From VRUE01 sp963720805 (GTDB lineage: Bacteria; Actinomycetota; Thermoleophilia; Solirubrobacterales; 70-9): DNA of 64,000 nt. Each line of letters begins with the position of its first letter. Within the stretch, counting starts at the first letter, position 1. Positions 34,302 to 44,152 of the stretch are shown in pieces. The stretch is from positions 186,001 through 250,000 of the forward strand of contig CAVRGT010000007.1 in the NCBI GenBank assembly GCA_963720805.1, given 5' to 3'. Position numbers and translations under genes: made by a program. The notes below the pieces were generated by a model. It did no database searches. It saw nothing but the letters and a program-made list of their open reading frames with translations, and was not told where the DNA came from.

Positions 34302-34367
34302 GCGTCGGGGGGTGGGTCTCCGGGCCGGCCTTCGGCCGGGAGTTCCCGGAGACCCACCCCCCGACGC
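34302..34367. terminator. Long GC-rich hairpin (23-bp perfect arms with inner UUCG-type hairpin)
   Basis: Bases 34302-34324 and 34345-34367 are exact reverse complements. The 20-base loop itself contains CCGGCCTTCGGCCGG, which folds with a UUCG-like tetraloop. It stands between the convergent amidase and glycosyltransferase genes and likely acts as a very stable two-way terminator. No T-tract follows. Confidence 0.7.
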
Positions 34368-34425
34368 ACCAACTCGTTCCAGTGCGCGGTTTCCCCGTCT
34401 AGGGGGATAAAGCGCATCGGAAGCG

Positions 34426-35115
34426 TTAGGAGCGAGTGCGGTATGCCCGAGTGAAGTCGAGTAGCTGGCGGCCGCGGTGGAGGAAGCCGGCGAAGCTGCG
34501 GCCCGTCGCGCGGTGATGGAGGTCGAGTTCGTACTCGGCGACGCGGTAGCCGGCGCGGAGGGCGTCGACGGTCATGCCCAGCTCCATGCCGTAGCCGCGG
34601 GCGAAGGGCAGCACCGCTCGCAGCACGTCGGCGCGCATCACTCGCTGACCGGAGATCGGCGCTTTGGCCTCAAAGCCGCAGCGGCGGCGGATCGCCCAAT
34701 GGGCGAACCCCAGAGCCAGGCCGAAGCCGCCGCCGACGCGGGTTCCGAAGGCCGCCACTGCGAGGTCGCACTCCCCCGCTTCGACCGCCGCGATCAGCGG
34801 CGCGAGCCGGGCCGCGGAGTCGCCGAGATCGCCGTCGCAGAGCAGGACGAGGGCGGGCGGATCGTCGTCACTCAGCACCGCCTCGGCCGCCGCCGTGACA
34901 TTGCCGCCCTTGCCGTGCGAGCGGCCGCGGCTGACGACGCGGGCGCCGGCGCTCATTGCGACCTCGGCGGTGCCGTCGCTCGAGGCGTCGTCGGCGACCC
35001 AGACCACGGCGGAGGGCAAGGCCTCCCGCAGGGCCTTCACCGTCTCGCCGATCCGGTCGGCCTCGTTGTGGGCGGCGACGATCACGGCCAGCCGTTCCCC
35101 GGCTCCAGTTGTCAC
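34426..35115 (-). CDS. Family 2 glycosyltransferase
   Basis: From GTG 35113-35115, which overlaps the ATPase stop by four bases (GTGA), the protein is 229 residues. It opens RLAVIVAAHNEADRIGETV, the nucleotide-sugar binding start of GT2, followed by VVWVADDASSDGTAEVA, and LLCDGDLGDS, which corresponds to the DxD metal site. The C-terminal part has GQRVMRADVL and ELDLHHRATGR. It probably transfers a sugar to a lipid or surface carrier. There are no obvious membrane helices. Confidence 0.87.
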   Translation of the reverse strand: MTTGAGERLAVIVAAHNEADRIGETVKALREALPSAVVWVADDASSDGTAEVAMSAGARVVSRGRSHGKGGNVTAAAEAVLSDDDPPALVLLCDGDLGDSAARLAPLIAAVEAGECDLAVAAFGTRVGGGFGLALGFAHWAIRRRCGFEAKAPISGQRVMRADVLRAVLPFARGYGMELGMTVDALRAGYRVAEYELDLHHRATGRSFAGFLHRGRQLLDFTRAYRTRS

Positions 35116-36557
35116 GACGCCCGCTCGGGCGCTTGCAACAGCCAGCCGAGCATCCCCGCCGGAACAGCCCAAACGGGGCTCTGCTCAAGCCCGTCCCTGA
35201 GGTCGAAAACGGTGCGAGTGGCGAAGATCCCCCCGCCCCCCGCGCGGACGGTTGCGGCGGCCCGCCGCCACGGCCCGTCGACGTACTTTCCCTCGAAGGC
35301 GATCCCCAGATCCTGGCCGACGAAGTCGATCTCGGCCCCGCTGGCGGTCTTCTCGTACATCACCGTGCTCGCATCGAGCAGCTTGCCGGGCCCCTGCCCA
35401 CCGGCGGCGCGGAGCAGAAGTATCCCGAGCTGCTGCTCGCTCAGCTGCGAATCGTCGGGGTCGCGCCTCCGAGCGTCCCTGAGATGAGGCAGGCGAGCAA
35501 TCAGCGGATCGACGAGGTAGACCTTCTCCTGCGCCCTCAGGTTGGGCAGGCCGCTCCTTGACTGGTGACAGCGCCAGGCCATCAGGGCGAAACCGAGCGA
35601 GTCGATGCGGTCGTCGACGCGATGATGGTCCGACAGGCCCACGTCGCGGGCAACGGCCGAAGCGTTCAGCGGCGAGGACAGACCGGCCACGAGCCGCTCC
35701 AGAAAGGACATCGCCTCGCCATCGCTCATCCCGGGGCGCTGAAACGCATCGCCGGCGATCACGTCCCAAAGCGCTTGCGCAAAGCCCTCGCTGACATCGG
35801 CTTGGACGGCGAAGTCCCGCACCGCGCGGGGGAACCCACCGATGCGCAGATAGGACTGCCAGGCGTGGTCGAGGTCGGAGAAGAAGGGAAGGAGGTCCGA
35901 CAGCGCGCCTTCGCCGGCCCCGGTGAGGATGTCCCGCGGCAGCAGGGCCGGCTCCGGCACCCGATCGAAACCGCCGATCGACTTGCAGAACGAGCGGAAG
36001 TCCATCGGCAGCAACAGGCGGTCCGATTCGGCAATGTCGCCACGACGGCCGGCCAGTGCCTTGGTGGCTTCGCGCAGATCGCGGGCCGAGGAGCCCGAGA
36101 GGACGACACAGCTGCGGCGAAAGACAGGATCGCCGTCGCGCAGCTCCTTGATCGCCGGCGCCCAGCCCGACACCGCCGTGATCTCGTCGAGGAACCAGTA
36201 GCGCTCCCCGGATAGCGTCGCTGTGTCGCGCTGGCCCACGGCGACCAGCCTGCGCACGTCCTGGGCACTGAGGCCGTCGCACGAGCAGAAGAAGACCAGG
36301 CGGGGATTGGCACCGGCGGCGATGAGGGCGGCGATGGCACGCTTGATCTCGACGCTCTTGCCGACACGGCGTGGGCCGCGCAGGGTGTAGAGCCCGGCAG
36401 GGCGCAGGCCCGCGAGCGGTCCCGGCTCATAGAGAAAAGGCGCCTCTCCGGCATCGCGCAGGTCGGGGTCCTCGCGCTGCCACCGCTCATCTCGCCACCA
36501 GCTGGAGCGATCGGTGAGAAGCCTCCTCAATTGACCGTCGTTCACCCAAAAAAACAT
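35112..36557 (-). CDS. ATPase with DUF4143 domain (AAA_14 type)
   Basis: The protein is about 481 residues from ATG 36555-36557. The AAA_14 ATPase core has Walker A LRGPRRVGKSVEIKRAI and the Walker B-like RYWFLDEITAVSGW, then VVLSGSSARDL with sensor residues. The second half is DUF4143, including LRIGGFPRAV, ALWDVIAGDAF, and the final restriction-endonuclease-like part GAEIDFVGQDLGIAFEGKY. These proteins are common, often AT-rich islands or toxin-like orphans, with no firmly known role. A TTG 21 bases upstream is an alternative start. An inverted repeat covers the start region. Confidence 0.82.
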   Translation of the reverse strand: MFFWVNDGQLRRLLTDRSSWWRDERWQREDPDLRDAGEAPFLYEPGPLAGLRPAGLYTLRGPRRVGKSVEIKRAIAALIAAGANPRLVFFCSCDGLSAQDVRRLVAVGQRDTATLSGERYWFLDEITAVSGWAPAIKELRDGDPVFRRSCVVLSGSSARDLREATKALAGRRGDIAESDRLLLPMDFRSFCKSIGGFDRVPEPALLPRDILTGAGEGALSDLLPFFSDLDHAWQSYLRIGGFPRAVRDFAVQADVSEGFAQALWDVIAGDAFQRPGMSDGEAMSFLERLVAGLSSPLNASAVARDVGLSDHHRVDDRIDSLGFALMAWRCHQSRSGLPNLRAQEKVYLVDPLIARLPHLRDARRRDPDDSQLSEQQLGILLLRAAGGQGPGKLLDASTVMYEKTASGAEIDFVGQDLGIAFEGKYVDGPWRRAAATVRAGGGGIFATRTVFDLRDGLEQSPVWAVPAGMLGWLLQAPERAS

Positions 36558-36571
36558 AGCAAATTGGGTGA
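36542..36571. promoter_or_regulatory. 8-bp inverted repeat at the ATPase start
   Basis: TCACCCAA (36542-36549) and TTGGGTGA (36564-36571) are perfect inverted copies separated by 14 AT-rich bases. They flank the ATG of the DUF4143 ATPase and lie ahead of the divergent biotin carrier gene. A repressor site is plausible, but no regulator can be assigned. Confidence 0.35.
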
Positions 36572-36643
36572 TTGACAACCAAGAACCTATCTGTTTTGAG
36601 GGGTTTAATTCGGAATCGGCAGCGATGGATATTGTCCCCCGCC

Positions 36644-36853
36644 ATGAACATCGAGGCTCACATCACCGGCAACGTGTGGAAAATCGAGGTCGCCGTTGGG
36701 GACACCGTCGCGGACGGGGACACGGTCGTGATCCTCGAGTCGATGAAGATGGAGATCCCGGTCGAGAGCGAAGACGACGGCACCGTCAAGGAGATTCGCT
36801 GCGAGGAGGGCCAGTCGGTCAGCGAAGGCGACGTCCTCGTAGTGCTGGAGTGA
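36644..36853 (+). CDS. Biotin/lipoyl carrier protein (acyl-CoA carboxylase BCCP-like)
   Basis: From ATG 36644 the protein is only 69 residues: MNIEAHITGNVWKIEVAVGD, then VVILESMKMEIPVESEDDGT, and a closing EGDVLVVLE. ESMKMEIPV is the biotinylation motif with the modified Lys between two Met. This is a stand-alone carrier subunit of the kind paired with separate carboxylase and carboxyltransferase chains; the carboxyltransferase at 10814 could be a partner. In the same window the biotin synthesis genes lie 4-11 kb downstream. It overlaps the hydratase by four bases (GTGA). Confidence 0.9.
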   Translation: MNIEAHITGNVWKIEVAVGDTVADGDTVVILESMKMEIPVESEDDGTVKEIRCEEGQSVSEGDVLVVLE

Positions 36854-37656
36854 ACGAGCAGCTCGCCGGCGGCAAGCTGCTGCTCGACTCGCCGGCCGAG
36901 GCGGTGGTCCGGCTCCGCATCGCCAACCCTGAGCGCCGCAACGCGCTCGACCACGAGATCCTCGACGCGCTCGCCGAGACGCTGCCCCGCCTCGACCAGG
37001 GGATCGCGACTCGCTGCCTGCTGATCACCGGCGCCCCGCCTGTCTTCTCGGCCGGCTACGACATCTCCGCGATCCCGAGCGAGACCTTCGAGCGCGACGC
37101 CGAGGCCCTCGTCGCCCATCCCTTCCACGCCGCGATGGAGGCGCTCGCCAACCACCCGTGGCCGACGGTCGCGGCGATCAACGGCGCCTGCGTCGGCGGT
37201 GGGCTCGAGCTGGCAGTGACCTGCGACATGCGGATCGCCGCCACCGGCGCCAAGCTCGGCATGCCGCCGGTCAAGCTCGGCCTCGTCTACAGCCACACCG
37301 GCCTGCGCAAGTTCCTCGACACGGTCGGCCTCGCCCGCACCAAGGAGCTGTTCCTCACCGGCCGCAACTTCGAGGCGGAGCGGGCCGCCGAGATCGGTCT
37401 CGTCCACGAAGTCGTCGCCGCTGAGCGCCTGGAGGAAGCATCAGTCGCCTTAGCGGCCGAGATCGCCGCCAACGCGCCGCTCTCGATGCGCGGCAACAAA
37501 AGCGCGATCGACCTGCTCGCCGCCGCGCCGATCCTCAGTGATCAGCAGGAGGCCGGCTTGATCGCCCTGCGCGAGTCCTGCTTCAGCTCGGCCGACTTCC
37601 GCGAGGGCATCGAGGCCTTTGCCGAGAAGCGCAAGCCCGAGTGGAAGGGCCGATGA
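36850..37656 (+). CDS. Enoyl-CoA hydratase/isomerase family protein
   Basis: The GTG at 36850 overlaps the carrier protein stop and gives a 268-residue crotonase-fold protein. It has VVRLRIANPERRNALDHEIL, the oxyanion segment PPVFSAGYDISAIPS and the second glycine pair in NGACVGGGLELAVTCDMRIA, followed by GMPPVKLGLVYSHTGLRKFL. The positions of the two catalytic Glu of classical hydratases are not both obvious, so an isomerase or decarboxylase-type member is possible. It is coupled to the biotin carrier and the DNA glycosylase in a three-gene unit. Confidence 0.88.
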   Translation: MNEQLAGGKLLLDSPAEAVVRLRIANPERRNALDHEILDALAETLPRLDQGIATRCLLITGAPPVFSAGYDISAIPSETFERDAEALVAHPFHAAMEALANHPWPTVAAINGACVGGGLELAVTCDMRIAATGAKLGMPPVKLGLVYSHTGLRKFLDTVGLARTKELFLTGRNFEAERAAEIGLVHEVVAAERLEEASVALAAEIAANAPLSMRGNKSAIDLLAAAPILSDQQEAGLIALRESCFSSADFREGIEAFAEKRKPEWKGR

Positions 37657-38288
37657 ACGCAGCGGCGCGCAAGCAGCTCGCCGCAAGCGACCCGACGATG
37701 GCGGCGCTGATCGAGCGCCTCGGCAAGATCGACCTGGCGACCCGATTGAAGCGGCGCGGTGAGGAGCACCCCAACGACGCCTACGGTGCACTGCTGCGGG
37801 CAATCGTCGGGCAGCAGCTCTCGACCAAGGCGGCGCGAACGATCTACGGCCGCATCCTCGACCTCTTTGACGGAACCACCCCCTCCCCCGAGCAGCTGCT
37901 CGAAGCCGAGGAATCCGACCTGCGCGGGGCGGGGCTCTCCGGACGCAAGGTCGAGTACGTCCGCGACCTCGCCTCGCACGTGATCGAGGGCGAGCTCGAG
38001 CTCGAGCGCCTCGATCGGCTCGATGACGCCGAGGTGATCGAGGAGATCGTCGCGGTGCGCGGGCTCGGTGTCTGGACCGCGGAGATGTTTTTGATGTTCC
38101 ACCTCGAACGGCCCGACGTGCTCTCCGGCGGTGATCTCGGCATCCGCAAGGCGGTGCAGATCGAGTACGGCCTGGAGGAGATGCCGCCACCGACCAAGGT
38201 GCTGGAGATCGGCGAGCCCTGGCGACCGCACCGCAGCCTCGCCTCCCTGTACCTGTGGGAGTCGCTTGCAAATGCGCCCGTGGATTGA
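37653..38288 (+). CDS. DNA-3-methyladenine glycosylase (HhH-GPD family)
   Basis: The ATG at 37653 overlaps the upstream stop (ATGA), giving 211 residues. The HhH-GPD core includes LRAIVGQQLSTKAARTIYGR, the helix-hairpin-helix VRGLGVWTAEMFLMF and the catalytic Asp segment VLSGGDLGIRKAV, followed by WRPHRSLASLYLWE. There is no C-terminal four-cysteine iron-sulphur motif, so it belongs with AlkA-type alkylbase glycosylases rather than Nth/MutY. It removes damaged bases in repair. Linkage to acyl-CoA genes appears incidental. Confidence 0.88.
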   Translation: MNAAARKQLAASDPTMAALIERLGKIDLATRLKRRGEEHPNDAYGALLRAIVGQQLSTKAARTIYGRILDLFDGTTPSPEQLLEAEESDLRGAGLSGRKVEYVRDLASHVIEGELELERLDRLDDAEVIEEIVAVRGLGVWTAEMFLMFHLERPDVLSGGDLGIRKAVQIEYGLEEMPPPTKVLEIGEPWRPHRSLASLYLWESLANAPVD

Positions 38289-38319
38289 GCCGCGGCGCCC
38301 TGCAGCCGACAATAGAACC

Positions 38320-39822
38320 ATGCGCCTCCGTTTCCTGCTCGGCTTTGCCGTAGTCGCCGCGATCGCGATCGGATCGATTGCAGTGGCCCTGGTCGTCCAC
38401 GGGCGCGAAAGCGACAGCTTCGACGGGCGACAGCACGGGGAGGCACAGCGCGCGGCCCACCAGGCCGAAGCCCTGGCCTCCCTCTCGGTCGGCCAGCTCT
38501 CCAGCGCCGCGGCCTTCTACCAGGCCGAGGGCCATTTCGGTCACCACGAGTTCAACGTGGTCGCCGACTCGCTGCTGCGCCCCGGAGCACTGAGGGCGAC
38601 CGCCTTCATCGGCTCGGTTTCGGCCGCGCAGCGAGCCGGCTTCGAACGCACGCACGGCATCAAGATCCTCGAACGTGGGCCGCTCGGCAACCTGCGCCCG
38701 GCCGGCGCGCGCAGCCACTACTTCCCGATCATCTACGTCGCTGCCCGCGGCCTCACGGTGCAGGCCCCGATCGGATACGACCTGGGCTCGGACGAGCTTC
38801 GCGGCGCCTACCTGCTGCGAGCCCGCGACCGCGGCATACCGGCGGCGACGCCGGCGCTGCGGCTGCCGGTCGGCGGCACCGGGATCAACGTCTTCCGCCC
38901 GGTCTTCCGCGACGGCGCGCCGACCCGGACCGTCGCCGAGCGTCGCGCCGCCCTGGTCGGCTTCGCCGCGGGCTCCTTCCGGGTCCCGGACCTGGCTGCG
39001 GCGGCGACCGCCGCCCTGCCAGATCGCGTTGACGCCTCCTTCATCGAGCGTGGCAAGAGGGTGAGCGGACCGCGGCTTTCCCGCGACGAAAGCGCCACCG
39101 CGCCGATCCGCATCGCCGATCGCAGCTGGCTGCTCGTCGTCCGCGACCCGAGCCGCCCGGGTGTCGACCTGGCCGTGATGATCGCCCTCGTCGGGCTCTC
39201 GCTGGCGGCGCTGCTTGCGGCGCTGGTCCTGGTCTGGAGCCGCCACGAACGGATGCAGGAGCTGGCGCTGCAGGCCAGCCAGGACCCGCTCACTGGACTG
39301 AAGAACCGGCGACGCTTCGAGGAGGACCTGCGGGCCGAGCTGGCGCGCAGCCATCGCTACGGCGTTGCCGGGGCCTTGCTGATGCTCGACCTCGACCACT
39401 TCAAGCAGGTCAACGACACCCTCGGCCACCCGGCCGGGGACCGCGTCCTCGCCGAGATCGCCGCGGTGCTGCGCAGCCGCGCCCGCGAGACCGACGTTCT
39501 GGCGCGGATCGGCGGCGACGAGTTCGCGATCGCGCTGCCCCGCTGTGAGCTCGAGGAGGCCGAAGCCGTCGGCGGCGAGATCATCACGGCGATCCGCGAG
39601 CGGATGAGCGCCGAGCCGGAGGTACCGCCGATAACGGCCAGTGTCGGCATCGCGGTCTTCGGGGTCGGCGAGCGGCTCAGCTACGAAACGGTCCTCGACC
39701 GGGCCGATGCGGCGCTGTACGCGGCGAAGGGATCCGGGCGCGATCGGTTGAAGACGTTCGAAGAGGCCACCCCGGAGCCTCGGTCGGGCGAAGTGAAGAT
39801 CACCGTCCCTGAAACTCGCTGA
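38320..39822 (+). CDS. CHASE-sensor diguanylate cyclase (GGDEF)
   Basis: From ATG 38320 the protein is 500 residues. An N-terminal membrane helix (FLLGFAVVAAIAIGSIAVAL) is followed by an extracytoplasmic CHASE-like domain with SHYFPIIYVAARGLTVQAPI and GYDLGSDELRGAYLLRARDR, a second helix near residues 285-310, and a C-terminal GGDEF domain. The active site is intact: DLDHFKQVNDTLGHPAGD and RIGGDEFAI. An RETD motif five residues before GGDEF is a canonical I-site, so product feedback is expected. It makes c-di-GMP in response to an external cue. A c-di-GMP-I riboswitch occurs in this window at 53.6 kb. Confidence 0.92.
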   Translation: MRLRFLLGFAVVAAIAIGSIAVALVVHGRESDSFDGRQHGEAQRAAHQAEALASLSVGQLSSAAAFYQAEGHFGHHEFNVVADSLLRPGALRATAFIGSVSAAQRAGFERTHGIKILERGPLGNLRPAGARSHYFPIIYVAARGLTVQAPIGYDLGSDELRGAYLLRARDRGIPAATPALRLPVGGTGINVFRPVFRDGAPTRTVAERRAALVGFAAGSFRVPDLAAAATAALPDRVDASFIERGKRVSGPRLSRDESATAPIRIADRSWLLVVRDPSRPGVDLAVMIALVGLSLAALLAALVLVWSRHERMQELALQASQDPLTGLKNRRRFEEDLRAELARSHRYGVAGALLMLDLDHFKQVNDTLGHPAGDRVLAEIAAVLRSRARETDVLARIGGDEFAIALPRCELEEAEAVGGEIITAIRERMSAEPEVPPITASVGIAVFGVGERLSYETVLDRADAALYAAKGSGRDRLKTFEEATPEPRSGEVKITVPETR

Positions 39823-40933
39823 GCGCCAAGGCGCGGCGCAGGCGCAGGACTCGGCCGGCCGAGACTTCGAAGTCGGCGCGAACGCTCGGGGCGGCGCGCA
39901 AGCTGCGCACCAGGGCGCGCTCGGCGGCAATTGCGGCGCGGTAATCGGTGAAAAGGAGCAGGTCGGTGCCGGCCGCGGTTGCCGCCCGCGCCGCCGTGGC
40001 GGGGCCGCCGAAGCTCCGCACCGCCGCCGATTCGAGCGCATCGGTGATCGAGACGCCGTCGAACCCGATGCGCCGTCGCAGCTCGCCGGTCGCGATCGTC
40101 CGGGAAAAGGCCGCCGGCCTTGGTGAGAAGGCCGGGTAGATCGCCGTGCTCAGCATCACCAGCTCGCCGCCCGCGGCGGCGAAACGCCGGTAGGGACGCT
40201 CATCGACCGCGCGCAACTCCTGCCGCGACAGATCGATCCGCTGCACGGCGAAGTCGGTGTTTTCGGCCGCGGCCCCGAGGCCCGGAAAGTGCTTGGCGCT
40301 CGCCGCGACGCCGCCTTCCCGCAACCCCGCGGCAAACGGCACCGCGGTCGCTTCGACCTCGCCGGCACTCGCGCCAAAGCCCCGTTCGGTTTCCGCGATC
40401 GTCCCGCCGGGCCGGGCGACGTCCAGCACCGGGGCCAGATCGACGTTGATCCCGACCGCGCGCAGGTTGGCCGCGGCGGCCCTGCCCTGCTCGCGGCTGA
40501 ACCTCGCGCCGGCCGCGCCCATCTGCGCCGCCGAGGCGCTCGGCGCGCCCGCCAGGCGCTTCACCAGGCCGCCCTCCTGGTCGACCATGACCAGCAACGG
40601 GTCACGCAGCCCGGCGGGGCGCCGGATCGACTCGAGTTCCGCGACCAGGTCGCGAGCCACCGAGCGGCTGGGCAGATTCCCGGCGAAGAGGATCGCCCCG
40701 GCGAGGCCACCACTCCGGATCATCCGCTTCAGGAGCGGGGGGACGGTCGTCCCGGGGAAGCCCGCGACCAGCCGCTGCCCGGCGAGCCGACCCACCGAAA
40801 GCTGCGACGCCGGGCGGGCCGGCGGCGGAGCGCCGCGATCGCTGAGCACGGCGCCAAAGGCAAAAGCGGCGATCGCCAGCCCGCCGATCGCGCCGATCGC
40901 CACTCGCCCGCGCCTGGTTCGCCGCCCGCTCAC
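39800..40933 (-). CDS. Glycoside hydrolase family 3 (beta-N-acetylhexosaminidase-like)
   Basis: The 377-residue protein has an N-terminal membrane/signal segment (VAIGAIGGLAIAAFAFGAVL) and a single GH3 TIM-barrel domain: GAILFAGNL, VMVDQEGGLVKRLAG, NLRAVGINVDLAPVLDV, the hallmark AKHFPGLG, and the nucleophile region DGVSITDALES. One-domain GH3 proteins of this type are NagZ-like and release GlcNAc from muropeptides or related glycans. The signal segment suggests action outside the membrane. It converges on and overlaps the diguanylate cyclase by 23 bases. Confidence 0.88.
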   Translation of the reverse strand: MSGRRTRRGRVAIGAIGGLAIAAFAFGAVLSDRGAPPPARPASQLSVGRLAGQRLVAGFPGTTVPPLLKRMIRSGGLAGAILFAGNLPSRSVARDLVAELESIRRPAGLRDPLLVMVDQEGGLVKRLAGAPSASAAQMGAAGARFSREQGRAAAANLRAVGINVDLAPVLDVARPGGTIAETERGFGASAGEVEATAVPFAAGLREGGVAASAKHFPGLGAAAENTDFAVQRIDLSRQELRAVDERPYRRFAAAGGELVMLSTAIYPAFSPRPAAFSRTIATGELRRRIGFDGVSITDALESAAVRSFGGPATAARAATAAGTDLLLFTDYRAAIAAERALVRSLRAAPSVRADFEVSAGRVLRLRRALALSEFQGR

Positions 40934-41015
40934 GCGCCTGACCTTATGGGGCCGTTTGGAGCGCCGGGGGCAGACACGTCCAGGCGTCCGGGCGGCTGCC
41001 TAGCCTTGCGCCCGA

Positions 41016-42170
41016 ATGCCCTCTCTGATCACCTTCGAGGAAGCGCTCGCCCTGGGCGAGCTGACCGACCACCAGGAGATCGGTGAGCTGGTCGAGCGCG
41101 CCTGGGCGGTGCGGCGCGAGAACTTCGGCGACTCGACCGACATGTGCTCGCTGGTCAACGCCAAGTCCGGCGGCTGCGCTGAGGATTGCGGCTTCTGCGC
41201 CCAGTCGCGCTACGCCGAGGCGGACACGCCGATGCACGCGATGATGGAGCCCGAGCAGATCCTCGAGCACGCCAAGGCCGCGGAAGCTGCGGGCGCGCAC
41301 CGCTTCTGCATGGTCACCCAGGGCCAGGGGCTCTCCAAGCGCGACTTCGAGAAAATCCTCGAGGGCGCCGAACTCGTCGCCGAGCAGACCAACTTGAAGC
41401 GCTGCGCCTCGATCGGCCACATGTCGGGCGAACGGGCCAAGAAGCTGCGCGAGGCGGGCATCCAGCGCGTCCACCACAACGTCGAGTCGGCCCGCTCCTA
41501 TTACCCCGAGGTCTCTTCGACGGTCCGCTACGAGGGACGCCTGCGGACGATCCAGGCGGTCAAGGAGGCCGGGCTCGAGACCTGCGTCGGCGGCATTCTC
41601 AACCTCGGCGAGTCGCCGCGCCAACGGGTTGAGATGGCCTTCGAGCTGACCGAGATCAACCCCACATCGGTGCCGATCAACCTGCTCAACCCGCGCGACG
41701 GCACCAAGTTCGGCGACCGCCCGCTGATGGACGCGATGGAGGTCGTGCAGTGGGTGGCGATCTTCCGCCTGATCATCCCCGGCGCCCTCTTCCGCCTCTG
41801 CGGCGGCCGGGTCGAGAACCTCGGCGACCTGCAGCCGCTGGCGGTCAAGGCAGGCCTCAATGGCGTGATGATGGGCAACTTCCTGACCACGCTCGGGGCC
41901 GAGCCAGAGGACGACCGGGCGATGTTCGAGGAGCTCGGGCTCAACGTCGCCCGCCAGCCCGACAACGGCGCCAACCCGCGGCCCGACAACCGCGACGGCT
42001 GGCTCGACGGTGAGACGCCCGCGACGCCGATGGACGAGTTGATCGACCACCGCGACGAGGCCAACTTCTGGGATCCCTCGACCCAGCTGCGGGTGATCAA
42101 GAAGACTAAGAAGCCCCCGCCGTATCCGGAATCAAACGCCGCCTCCTCCGCTCCCGCGCGGGCACGCTAA
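41016..42170 (+). CDS. bioB: Biotin synthase
   Basis: The 384-residue radical SAM enzyme has the iron-sulphur motif CAEDCGFCAQS (Cys54, Cys58, Cys61), the GYRG-free BioB features NAKSGGCAED, VHHNVESARSYYPEVSS with substrate-binding Asn, and NFLTTLGAEPEDD near the end. It inserts sulphur into dethiobiotin to form biotin. The C-terminus runs about 40 residues past the usual end and is low in conservation. It heads the bioB-bioF-bioD unit. Confidence 0.95.
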   Translation: MPSLITFEEALALGELTDHQEIGELVERAWAVRRENFGDSTDMCSLVNAKSGGCAEDCGFCAQSRYAEADTPMHAMMEPEQILEHAKAAEAAGAHRFCMVTQGQGLSKRDFEKILEGAELVAEQTNLKRCASIGHMSGERAKKLREAGIQRVHHNVESARSYYPEVSSTVRYEGRLRTIQAVKEAGLETCVGGILNLGESPRQRVEMAFELTEINPTSVPINLLNPRDGTKFGDRPLMDAMEVVQWVAIFRLIIPGALFRLCGGRVENLGDLQPLAVKAGLNGVMMGNFLTTLGAEPEDDRAMFEELGLNVARQPDNGANPRPDNRDGWLDGETPATPMDELIDHRDEANFWDPSTQLRVIKKTKKPPPYPESNAASSAPARAR

Positions 42171-42222
42171 TGATCACCGGAAGTCACGCGCCCGCGCTTC
42201 CGCGTCCGGGGGCGGCTCTCTC

Positions 42223-43418
<1,196 letters not shown>

Positions 43419-43419
<1 letters not shown>

Positions 43420-44114
43420 TGGCCGCCGCGAAGGGCTTCTTCGTCACCGGCACCGGCACGGAGGTCGGCAAGACGGTCGTGGCGGCAGCGCTGGCGCACA
43501 CGCTGCGGCGAAAGGGATCGACCGTGGCCGTTTTCAAGCCGGCGGCGACAGGCCTGGACGAACCTGGTGAGACAGACCATGCGCTGCTGCGCCGCGCCGC
43601 CGAATCGGGGCAGAGCGACGATGAGATCGCGCCCTACCGCTACGGCCCTCCTGCTTCGCCGCACCTGGCCGCGGCCCAGGCCAGCCAGGAGATCGACCCG
43701 GAGCGCCTGCGCAACGAGGCGCGCGCCGCCGCGGCCGGCGCCGAATGCATCGTCTGCGAGGGCGTCGGCGGCCTGCTCGTCCCGCTCGTCGGGCGAGTTT
43801 GTTCCGGTATGCGAGACAAACTCGCCAGGCCCTACCTCGTGCGCGATCTCGCGGTCGATCTGGGGCTGCCGCTCGTCGTCGCCGCCGCGCCCGGGCTGGG
43901 CACGATCAACCACACGCTGCTGACCCTGGAGTCGGCCCGGGCCGCCGGACTGAGCGTCGCCGCGGTGGTGCTCACCCCCTGGCCCGAAGAGCCGGGCGCG
44001 ATCGAGCGCTCGAATCAGGAAACGATCGAGAGCCTGGGCGAGGTGGCGGTGCGGACCCTGCGACAACTCGATCTGAGCGAACCGGGAAGCTGGCCGGAGC
44101 TCGAGATCGATTGA
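43419..44114 (+). CDS. bioD: Dethiobiotin synthetase with an in-frame palindromic insertion
   Basis: The 231-residue protein has the BioD P-loop FFVTGTGTEVGKT (Lys18), the KPAATGLDE strand, EGVGGLLVPL and VAAAPGLGTINHTLLTLES. It closes the ureido ring of dethiobiotin using CO2 and ATP. Between LLVPL and YLVRDLAVDLGLPLVV, where the family normally has only a few residues, this protein has about 14 extra (VGRVCSGMRDKLARP), encoded by a perfect palindrome at 43792-43826. The reading frame is preserved. The insertion lies in a loop and may be tolerated. Confidence 0.92.
43792..43826. repeat. Palindromic element inserted in the bioD coding sequence
   Basis: GGCGAGTTTGT (43792-43802) and ACAAACTCGCC (43816-43826) are perfect 11-base inverted arms around a 13-base loop. 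It encodes about 12 residues near position 125-136 of BioD that relatives lack as far as I can judge. It resembles the palindromic peptide-coding elements known in some bacterial genomes. I found no second copy in this window. Confidence 0.55.
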
Positions 44115-44152
44115 TGGATTGACCCACGTATCCGGTGGTCAATCGATCAATC
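44109..44152. terminator. Hairpin between convergent bioD and yaaA-like genes
   Basis: GATTGAT (44109-44115) pairs with ATCAATC (44146-44152) and, after one mismatch, GATTGACC pairs with GGTCAATC, closed by a short bulged top. Its core is closely related to the hairpin at 14534-14573. Both stop codons fall in or next to it, so it likely terminates both genes. Confidence 0.65.

Noticed and set aside
36572..36643. A sigma-70 promoter beginning TTGACA at 36572 for the biotin carrier gene
   Set aside because: No convincing -10 element at 16-18 bases spacing.
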